64,000 nucleotides of DNA, taken from contig NZ_JAANHS010000011.1 of assembly GCF_011174775.1 (NCBI RefSeq), forward strand, positions 1 through 64,000. Reading direction: 5' to 3'. The notes beneath the pieces were generated by a model. It made no database searches, was not told the origin of the DNA, and was given only the letters and a program-made list of their open reading frames with translations. Origin of the DNA: Rhodobacter calidifons (GTDB lineage Bacteria; Pseudomonadota; Alphaproteobacteria; Rhodobacterales; Rhodobacteraceae). Numbering within the stretch: the first letter of the stretch is position 1; every line of letters starts with the position of its first letter. A program made the position numbers and the translations under genes. Of the stretch, positions 57,940 to 64,000 are shown in pieces.

Positions 57940-60000
57940 ATGCTGACCCGCCTCTCCCTGCGCCTGCGGGTCTTCCTGATCTTCGCGGGCCTCGCCGCCG
58001 CGATCGTGCTTGCGACCGCCGGCGGTCTCTGGCTGGGCTACAGCCGCCTGGGTCTGCCCGGCATCGGGCAGGGCTTCGTGCAGGCGGGCGTCCTGGCCGG
58101 GTTCGCCGCCCTGGGTCTGGTGGCGGGGGTCTGGTATCTCTTCGACCTGAACGTCGCCAGACCCATCGAGACCCTCGCCGGCGCCCTGCGCGCCCGCGCC
58201 CATTCCGACGTCACGGCCGAGATGGACGCGGCCATCGCCCGCTATCTGGGCGACCTTGCGCCTGCCGCCCAGGCCGCCGCGCAAAGCCTGGCCGAGACGC
58301 GGTCGGCCCTGGCCGAGGCGGTGGCGCGGGAAACCCTGCGGCTGGGCAGCGAAAAGGCCCGGCTCGAGGCGCTTCTTTCGGACGTGCCGGTGGGGGTGAT
58401 CCTCTGTTCCGCCGACCATGCGCTGGTCTTCTACAACGGCCCAGCGGCCGACATCCTCGGCACCAGCCGCGGGCTCGAGGCGGGGCTGGACCGCAAGCTG
58501 TTCGACTATCTGCACGCCGCGCCCCTGCGGCTGGCCCACGAACGCCTGGCAGCCACCGGCGATCCTGACGCGGTGTCGGATCTGTTGTGCACCACGACCA
58601 CCGGTGCGCGCGTGCTGGCGGCGCGGATGCGGCTTCTGGGCGATGGCGGGACGCAGGGCTATGTCCTGACGCTGCGTGACATCACCGGCGAGATGGCGGC
58701 GGATGCCCGGCGCGAGGCGATGCTGGAAGCCGCGCTCGACAGCCTGCGCCGCCCCGCCGCGGCCCTGGCGACACTGGTCGGCGTGATGCCCGAGAACGCC
58801 CTGCCCGCGCCGATGCAGGATGCGCTGAAGGAAGAGGTCGCAAGGCTCAGCCAGGCCGTGACCCGGTTCGGCGCGGCCCGCGACGAGGCCCTGTCCGAAA
58901 CCGGCGCGCTGCCTCAGACCCGCGCCTTCGATCTGGCGCAGGGCCTTGTCGCACGGGCTGCCGCGCTGGGGATCACGGTCACCACGGAAACCGCCGACCT
59001 GATCCTGCGCTGCAACGGCTACGAGATCCTGACGCTGCTGGAACATCTTGCCCGGCAGCTTGCCGAGCGTGCGCCCCTGCATCTGACCATCGAGGAAGAG
59101 GATACCGGCGCCGCGATCCGGCTGTCCTGGACCGGCGCGCGGGTGGGGGTGGGCGAGCTTGACCGCTGGCTTGCCCTGCCGCTGGCGCCCGAGGCCCCCG
59201 ACCGCCCCGCCCGCGCCGTCCTTGCCGCCCATGCGACCGAGCTTTGGCCCGAGGCGCTGGCCGACGGGCGCCCCGCGCTCTGCCTGCCGATCCGCCAGGC
59301 CCGCCGCGCGGTGGCGCGTCCGAAACCCGTGGCGCGCAAGGTGGTCTACGACTTCGACCTCCTGTCGCCCGCCCGCACCGACCGCCTGGCCGAGGCGCGG
59401 CTCGACCGGCTGACCTATGTCGTCTTCGACAGCGAGACGACGGGCCTCAACCCCCGGCAGGGCGACGAGATCGTGCAGCTGGCCGCCGTGCGGATCGTGA
59501 ACGGCCGGCGGGTCGAGGGCGAGGTCTTCGACACTCTGGTCAACCCCGGCCGCCCGATCCCCGCCGTCTCGACCGAGGTGCACGGCATCACCGACGCGAT
59601 GGTCGCCGATGCGCCGGGCGTTCCGGAGGTGGTCCGCCGCTTCCACAAGTTCGCCGAGGGCGCGGTGCTGATCGCCCACAACGCGCCCTTCGACATGGAA
59701 TTCCTGCGCCGGGTCGAGGGGCAGTTGGGCCTGACCTTCGACATGCCGGTCCTCGATACGGTGCTCTTGTCGGCGGTGGTCTGGGGCCAGAGCGAGGTGC
59801 ACAGTCTGGATGCGCTCAGCCATCGGCTGGGGATCACCATCCCCGAGGAAGCCCGCCATACCGCCCTGGGCGATGCCGTGGCCACGGCGGATGCCTTCCT
59901 GAAGCTGATGCCGATGCTGGCAGGCCGGGGGCTGGAGACCTTCGGCGCCGTGCTGACCGAGGTGCGCAAGCACGGGCGGCTGTTGAAGGACCTGAACTGA
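57940..60000 (+). CDS. Membrane sensor-exonuclease fusion (PAS/degenerate kinase + DnaQ-like 3'-5' exonuclease)
   Basis: This 686-residue protein has two N-terminal membrane helices and a HAMP-like linker (FDLNVARPIETLAGALRAR). A PAS domain follows (VGVILCSADHALVFYNGPAADILG). A kinase-like region comes next with ALDSLRRPAAAL, where the phospho-acceptor His is replaced by Asp267. The C-terminal DEDDh exonuclease domain (from about residue 490) has FDSETTGL (Asp497, Glu499), HNAPFD and HTALGDAVAT. The ATG at 57940 follows GGGGAGG. The chain thus reads as a transmembrane sensor driving a nuclease. It closes the acs-SSS-DUF294 gene run. Confidence 0.88.
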   Translation: MLTRLSLRLRVFLIFAGLAAAIVLATAGGLWLGYSRLGLPGIGQGFVQAGVLAGFAALGLVAGVWYLFDLNVARPIETLAGALRARAHSDVTAEMDAAIARYLGDLAPAAQAAAQSLAETRSALAEAVARETLRLGSEKARLEALLSDVPVGVILCSADHALVFYNGPAADILGTSRGLEAGLDRKLFDYLHAAPLRLAHERLAATGDPDAVSDLLCTTTTGARVLAARMRLLGDGGTQGYVLTLRDITGEMAADARREAMLEAALDSLRRPAAALATLVGVMPENALPAPMQDALKEEVARLSQAVTRFGAARDEALSETGALPQTRAFDLAQGLVARAAALGITVTTETADLILRCNGYEILTLLEHLARQLAERAPLHLTIEEEDTGAAIRLSWTGARVGVGELDRWLALPLAPEAPDRPARAVLAAHATELWPEALADGRPALCLPIRQARRAVARPKPVARKVVYDFDLLSPARTDRLAEARLDRLTYVVFDSETTGLNPRQGDEIVQLAAVRIVNGRRVEGEVFDTLVNPGRPIPAVSTEVHGITDAMVADAPGVPEVVRRFHKFAEGAVLIAHNAPFDMEFLRRVEGQLGLTFDMPVLDTVLLSAVVWGQSEVHSLDALSHRLGITIPEEARHTALGDAVATADAFLKLMPMLAGRGLETFGAVLTEVRKHGRLLKDLN

Positions 60001-60010
60001 CGCCCCGGCG

Positions 60011-60078
60011 CCGATTTCTTCGCAGAAATCGGACCGGAGCCTTCCGAGGCTCCGAACCGGAGTTTTCGAAAACTCCGG
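60011..60078. repeat. Three-hairpin intergenic element, copy 2 (inverted order)
   Basis: Modules appear as C (60011-60032, CCGATTTCT/AGAAATCGG), B (60035-60054, CGGAGCCT/AGGCTCCG) and A (60057-60078, CCGGAGTTTTC/GAAAACTCCGG). The order is the reverse of the copies at 10850 and 63485, so the whole element is inverted. It sits between the convergent sensor-exonuclease and truA genes. Confidence 0.88.
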
Positions 60079-60085
60079 TCGCCGC

Positions 60086-60859
60086 TTACCGGGCGAACGG
60101 GTCCACCGGATAGCTGACCCCGACCAGATACAGCCCCTGCGGCGGTGCGACCGGCCCGCAGGCCGCCCGGTCCCGCGCCTCCAGCGCTGCCTTCACGTCG
60201 GCAGGCGTCCAGGCCCCCGCGCCGACCCGCTCCAGCGTGCCGACAATCGACCTGACCTGATTGTGCAGGAAGCTGCGCGCGGCCAGGTCGAAGCGGTATT
60301 CGATGCCGCCGGGATAGGGAAGTTCGGCGATCTCGATCCGGTCCAGCGTCTTCACCGGGCTTTTCGCCTGGCAGAGCGTGGAGCGGAAGGTGGTGAAGTC
60401 GTGGCTGCCGATCAGTTCCGCCGCGCCCGCCCGCACGGCACAGATGTCCAGCCGGTTCAGCACCTGCCAGACCAGGCCCCGGTCATGTGTCACGGGGGCA
60501 CGGCGGGCGACAAGGCGGAAGGTGTAGCGCCGCCCCGTGGCCGAAAAGCGGGCGTGGAAGTCGTCGGGGACCTTTGCACAGGCGATGACGGCAACCGGGT
60601 CGGGGCGCAGATGCGCGTTCAGCGCCGAGGCAAGGCGAAACGGGTCCCAGTCCTTCGTCAGATCGGCATGGGCCACCTGCGCCGTGGCATGGACGCCGGC
60701 ATCGGTGCGGCCTGCGGCGGCGATCGTATGGGGGCCGGGCTCCAGCTTGCCAAGGGCGGTTTCGACCGCCTCCTGCACCGAGGGCAGGCCCTGCGCCTGC
60801 CGCTGCCAGCCCGCGAAGGGGGCGCCGTGGTATTCGATCTGGAGCGCATAGCGGGGCAT
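60086..60859 (-). CDS. truA: tRNA pseudouridine(38-40) synthase
   Basis: This 257-residue enzyme makes pseudouridine at positions 38-40 of the tRNA anticodon arm. The catalytic Asp lies in [14 protein letters not shown], and the family segments [18 protein letters not shown] and [15 protein letters not shown] are clear. It is convergent with the sensor-exonuclease gene, with the three-hairpin element between. The upstream gap leads to the GGGTGGGCA hairpin. Confidence 0.96.
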   Translation of the reverse strand: MPRYALQIEYHGAPFAGWQRQAQGLPSVQEAVETALGKLEPGPHTIAAAGRTDAGVHATAQVAHADLTKDWDPFRLASALNAHLRPDPVAVIACAKVPDDFHARFSATGRRYTFRLVARRAPVTHDRGLVWQVLNRLDICAVRAGAAELIGSHDFTTFRSTLCQAKSPVKTLDRIEIAELPYPGGIEYRFDLAARSFLHNQVRSIVGTLERVGAGAWTPADVKAALEARDRAACGPVAPPQGLYLVGVSYPVDPFAR

Positions 60860-60981
60860 GGGCCTTCCCTACCCCGGAAGCCTGCCCCCGCGCAATCCTT
60901 GCCAAATCCTGAATGCCCACGGCCAAGTCCCTGATTTCATGTGGGGTGGGTATGTGCCCGCGCGCGGTCAGCGCAAGCGTG

Positions 60982-61003
60982 GGGTGGGCAATACTGCCCA
61001 CCC
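60982..61003. repeat. GGGTGGGCA palindromic repeat
   Basis: GGGTGGGCA and TGCCCACCC form a 9-bp stem with a 4-nt loop, followed by further copies of CCCACC. It lies between divergent truA and ycjX-like genes. It is loosely akin to the GTAGGGTG hairpins at 5527 and 8127 in sequence and placement. Confidence 0.55.
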
Positions 61004-61071
61004 TGCCCACCCGCCTTCCATTCCCGCCCCGCCCACCCTATCTTGAGCCCCGCGCAGCAAAGGGACGGACC

Positions 61072-62487
61072 GTGGCATTTTCCGGACTGACGGACGGGAT
61101 CACCCGCGGGATCGAAGGGGCCGGGGCCACCCTGTCCGAGACCCTGTTCGACACCACCCTCCGCCTCGGCGTGACCGGCCTGTCGCGGGCGGGCAAGACC
61201 GTCTTCATCACCGCGCTGGTTGCCAATCTGCTGAACCGGGGCCGGATGCCGCAGCTGCGCGCCCAGGCCGAGGGTCGCATCCAGGCCGTCTATCTGCAAC
61301 CCCAGCCCGACGTGACGCTTCCCCGCTTCGATTACGAGGCCCACCTCGCCGCCCTGACCGGCGACAACCCCCGCTGGCCCGCCTCGACCCGCGCGATCAG
61401 CGAACTGCGGCTGTCCTTCCGCGTCCGACCCGCCGGGCTCCTGGCGTCCTGGCGGGGGCCGCGCACGCTCCACCTCGACATCGTCGATTACCCGGGCGAG
61501 TGGCTTCTGGACCTTTCGCTTCTCGACAAGACTTACGAGGCCTGGTCCGAAGCCTCGCTCTCGCGCCTGGAAAAGCGCCCCGAGGCTGCCGCCTACCTTG
61601 CGCTTGCCCGCGCCGAGGACGGCGCCCTGCGGCTGGATGAGGCGAAGGCCCGCCAACTGGCCGAGACCTACACCGCCTACCTGACCGTCGCCCGCGACGC
61701 CGGGAGGGTCGATGTCACCCCCGGCCGGTTCCTTCTGCCCGGTGATCTGGCGGGGTCGCCGGTCCTGACCTTCGCCCCCCTGCCGAAACCGGCCAGCACC
61801 GGCCGCTCCAGCCTCTGGCGCGAGATGGAGCGGCGGTACGAGGCCTACAAATCGAAGGTCGTCCGCCCCTTCTTCCGCGACCATTTCGCCAGGATCGACC
61901 GACAGGTCGTGCTGGCCGACGTGCTGGGCGCGATCCATCAGGGGCCGCGCGCGGTCGAGGATCTGCGGCGGGTGATGGCCGAGGTCCTGTCGGGCTTCCG
62001 GCCCGGCCGGAACAGCTGGCTTTCCGGCCTTTTCGGCGTGCATCGGGTGGAGCGCATCCTCTTTGCCGCCACAAAGGCCGACCATCTGCACCATGAACAG
62101 CACCCGGCGCTGACCGCGATCACGGGCGCGCTCTTGGCCGAGGCGAAACAAAGGGCCGACTTCTCGGGCGCGCGGACCGAGGCGATGTCTCTGGCCAGTT
62201 TGCGGGCGACAGTGGAGGAGCGCGTGACGCGCGACGGGGTCGAGGTTCCTGCGGTGCGGGGCATCCTGCAAGCGACGGGGCGACCTGCGCTGATGTATCC
62301 CGGTGCGCTGCCGTCGGACCCGGCGCGCCTTCTGTCGCCGGCACGCGAGGGGGCAGAGGCCTGGCTGGATGCGGACTATCACCTGATGACCTTCGCTCCG
62401 GCGCGACTGAGCCTGAAGCCCGGCGAAGGCCCGCCGCATATTCGCCTCGACCGGGCGGTCGAGTTCCTGATCGGAGACCAGTTGTGA
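61072..62487 (+). CDS. ycjX: YcjX-family P-loop GTPase-like protein
   Basis: This 471-residue protein has the Walker A motif GLSRAGKTVF and the nucleotide-site segment IVDYPGEWLLDL. Family members are stress-associated P-loop proteins that act with a YcjF-type membrane partner, encoded next. A GTG start (residues MAFSGLTDG) with AGGGAC upstream is preferred over longer repeat-containing frames. It overlaps the next gene by GTGA. Confidence 0.9.
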   Translation: MAFSGLTDGITRGIEGAGATLSETLFDTTLRLGVTGLSRAGKTVFITALVANLLNRGRMPQLRAQAEGRIQAVYLQPQPDVTLPRFDYEAHLAALTGDNPRWPASTRAISELRLSFRVRPAGLLASWRGPRTLHLDIVDYPGEWLLDLSLLDKTYEAWSEASLSRLEKRPEAAAYLALARAEDGALRLDEAKARQLAETYTAYLTVARDAGRVDVTPGRFLLPGDLAGSPVLTFAPLPKPASTGRSSLWREMERRYEAYKSKVVRPFFRDHFARIDRQVVLADVLGAIHQGPRAVEDLRRVMAEVLSGFRPGRNSWLSGLFGVHRVERILFAATKADHLHHEQHPALTAITGALLAEAKQRADFSGARTEAMSLASLRATVEERVTRDGVEVPAVRGILQATGRPALMYPGALPSDPARLLSPAREGAEAWLDADYHLMTFAPARLSLKPGEGPPHIRLDRAVEFLIGDQL

Positions 62488-63473
62488 GCCGTCCGCCGAA
62501 GCCGTTCCTGGAAGAGATGGAGGAGGGTGTCGATCCTTCGGCCGCGCCCCCTGTGCCGGATGGCTTGCCCGAGGGGCAGGCGATGCAGGCCGTGGCGGCC
62601 TTGTCGCAAAAGCGCGGATCGGGGCTGACGCGGTTTGCGCTCTGGGCCTTCGGGGCGCTGTTCAGCTTTGCGCTGTCGGTCGCGGCCTATGATTTCGTCC
62701 TGGGCCTGATGGAGCGGAACCTGGTGCTGGGCTGGGTGGCTTTCGGACTGGTTGCGGTGGCGGTCCTTGGCGCCTTGCTGCTGGCCCTGCGCGAATGGGG
62801 GGCCTTCCTGCGGCTGGGGCGGCTGGACAGCTTGCGGATGCGGGCCGTCGAGGCGCGGGTGGCGGCAGACCTGAAGGCGGCGCGGGGGGTGGTTGCGGGG
62901 ATCGTCTCGCTGTACGCCGCGCGGGGGGATACGGCCTGGGGCCGGGCGCGGCTGGCGGAACGCGAGGGCGAGGTAATGGACGCCGATGCCCTGCTGGCGC
63001 TGGCAGAGCGCGAGCTTCTGACCACGCTGGATGCCGAGGCGCGGCTGGTGATCGAGGCGGCTGCGCGGCAGGTGGCGACGGTCACGGCGCTGGTGCCGCT
63101 CGCGCTGGCCGATGTGGCGACGGCGGCGGTGGCGAACCTGCGGATGATCCGGCGGATCGCCGAGATCTACGGCGGGCGGTCGGGGAGTTTCGGGAGCCTG
63201 AAGCTTCTCCGCCGGGTGTTCGGGTCGCTGGTGGCAGCGGGGGCTCTGGCGCTGACCGATGACATGATCGGGTCGGTCGCGGGGGGCGGAGTGCTGTCGA
63301 AACTGTCGCGCCGGTTCGGCGAGGGGGTGGTGAACGGGGCGCTGACGGCGCGGGTGGGGGTGGCGGCGATGGAACTTTGTCGGCCGCTGCCGTTCGTCGC
63401 GCTGGAGCGGCCTGCGGTGTCGTCGCTGGTCAGTCGGGCATTGGCGGGGCTGGTCAACCGGTCGGAACGCTGA
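62484..63473 (+). CDS. YcjF-like DUF697/TIGR01620 membrane protein
   Basis: This 329-residue inner-membrane protein has two N-terminal membrane helices (FALWAFGALFSFALSVAAYDFV and LGWVAFGLVAVAVLGALLLALRE) and a DUF697-type C-terminal region (ALADVATAAVANLRMIRRIAEIYGG). The GTG start overlaps the ycjX stop. The pair is widespread; its role is not settled and it is usually linked to envelope stress. Confidence 0.88.
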   Translation: MSRPPKPFLEEMEEGVDPSAAPPVPDGLPEGQAMQAVAALSQKRGSGLTRFALWAFGALFSFALSVAAYDFVLGLMERNLVLGWVAFGLVAVAVLGALLLALREWGAFLRLGRLDSLRMRAVEARVAADLKAARGVVAGIVSLYAARGDTAWGRARLAEREGEVMDADALLALAERELLTTLDAEARLVIEAAARQVATVTALVPLALADVATAAVANLRMIRRIAEIYGGRSGSFGSLKLLRRVFGSLVAAGALALTDDMIGSVAGGGVLSKLSRRFGEGVVNGALTARVGVAAMELCRPLPFVALERPAVSSLVSRALAGLVNRSER

Positions 63474-63484
63474 TCCGCCGGGCG

Positions 63485-63551
63485 CCGGACTTTTCGAAAA
63501 GTCCGGGTCGGAGCCTTCAAAGGCTCCGGTACGATTTCTTTGCAGAAATCG
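63485..63551. repeat. Three-hairpin intergenic element, copy 3
   Basis: Modules are A (63485-63506, CCGGACTTTTC/GAAAAGTCCGG), B (63509-63528, CGGAGCCTT/AAGGCTCCG) and C (63532-63551, CGATTTCT/AGAAATCG). It lies between convergent genes and ends 2 nt before the pth stop codon. Module B is identical to copy 1. Confidence 0.88.
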
Positions 63552-63553
63552 GC

Positions 63554-64000
63554 CTAGCGAAACCTGTCCAGAAGCCTCTGCATCGGGCTGCGGGTGTCTT
63601 CTTGCGGCTGAGGGGTGGGCGCTTGTGGCTCGGTCTTGTCCTTCGTCGTGGAGGACCGGGGAGGTGCGGTGCGCAAACTGACGGCATTCATGAACTTCTG
63701 CCCGTCGCCCATGGCCAGAGCCTCGGCCCCGTCCGAAATGCCGCGGAGGAGGTCCTCCAGCCATTCTGCATCCGCCTTGGCGAAGTCGTGAAGGACGTAA
63801 GCGGCAACCGCGTCCTTGTGGCCGGGGTGGCCGATGCCGAGGCGGACGCGGGCGTAGGCGTCGCCCAGGTGCGCGTGAATCGACCGCAGGCCGTTATGCC
63901 CGGCATGGCCGCCGCCCTGTTTCAGGCGCAGCTTGCCGGGCGCGAGGTCGAGCTCGTCATGGAATACGGTGACATCGGTCAGCGGCAGTTTCCAGAAGGC
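63554..64000 (-). CDS. pth: Peptidyl-tRNA hydrolase, partial
   Basis: The 3' part of the gene is read from the window edge: [36 protein letters not shown] and [18 protein letters not shown] are hallmarks of Pth, which frees stalled peptidyl-tRNA. About the first 90 residues lie outside the window. The tail after FMNAVSL is a Pro/Thr-rich extension (about 40 residues) ending QRLLDRFR, as in many alphaproteobacterial Pth proteins. Confidence 0.95.
   Translation of the reverse strand, partial: AFWKLPLTDVTVFHDELDLAPGKLRLKQGGGHAGHNGLRSIHAHLGDAYARVRLGIGHPGHKDAVAAYVLHDFAKADAEWLEDLLRGISDGAEALAMGDGQKFMNAVSLRTAPPRSSTTKDKTEPQAPTPQPQEDTRSPMQRLLDRFR

Overview
The window is a stretch of about 64 kb from a high-GC alphaproteobacterial chromosome. 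It is most like Rhodobacter and its relatives in the Rhodobacteraceae. The reasons are the complete hup/hyp uptake-hydrogenase locus with the H2-sensing genes hupTUV and hupR, a class I lysyl-tRNA synthetase, the mreBCD-mrdA-rodA order, and a protein resembling the head spike of the Rhodobacter gene transfer agent. No rRNA, tRNA, CRISPR array or transposase was seen.

Layout. (1) 0.2-4.3 kb: an aldose-epimerase-like gene and a copA-cueR copper-efflux operon with a near-perfect CueR operator. (2) 4.3-10.9 kb: a minus-strand catabolic cluster of a glutamine-synthetase-like ligase, aldehyde dehydrogenase, iron alcohol dehydrogenase, FAD amino-acid oxidase and GhrA-type reductase. It looks like amine or amino-alcohol breakdown through gamma-glutamyl intermediates. 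(3) 10.9-17.2 kb: a DUF1345 membrane protein and the rod-shape operon mreB-mreC-mreD-mrdA-rodA. (4) 17.5-20.8 kb: an SDR oxidoreductase overlapping a PD-(D/E)XK-like unknown, then leuA behind a leucine-rich leader peptide. (5) 21.1-40.9 kb: the hydrogenase island, in two divergent arms. The left arm is hupDFGHJK-hypAB-hupR-hypCDE and the right arm is hupTUV-hypF-hupSLEC. (6) 41.1-48.1 kb: TerB, LysRS, CHAD, DUF4864, a large beta-helix (spike-like) protein and a PNPOx-like protein. (7) 48.2-60 kb: a SulP transporter, then an acetate-type module of acs, adk, DUF4212, SSS symporter, CBS/DUF294 nucleotidyltransferase, membrane protein, response regulator and a sensor-exonuclease fusion. (8) 60-64 kb: truA, a YcjX/YcjF-like pair and the 3' part of pth.

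The hydrogenase island should make a membrane-bound group 1 NiFe uptake hydrogenase (HupSL, with cytochrome b HupC and nickel permease HupE). Its regulatory chain carries several lesions. HupV has Gly where the terminal nickel-ligand Cys belongs, hupT is frameshifted in a G9 tract, and hupR is frameshifted in a G10 tract. The 5' end of hupC is also out of frame across a C9 tract. These three are the only G/C runs of 9 or more that I noticed in the window, and each one breaks a hydrogenase gene. This may be real decay or slippage, or it may be sequencing error.

At a finer scale there is a family of intergenic elements built from up to three perfect hairpins that abut the stop codons of neighbouring genes. 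There is also a second palindromic repeat family, and a 19-bp direct repeat that brackets the hydrogenase island.
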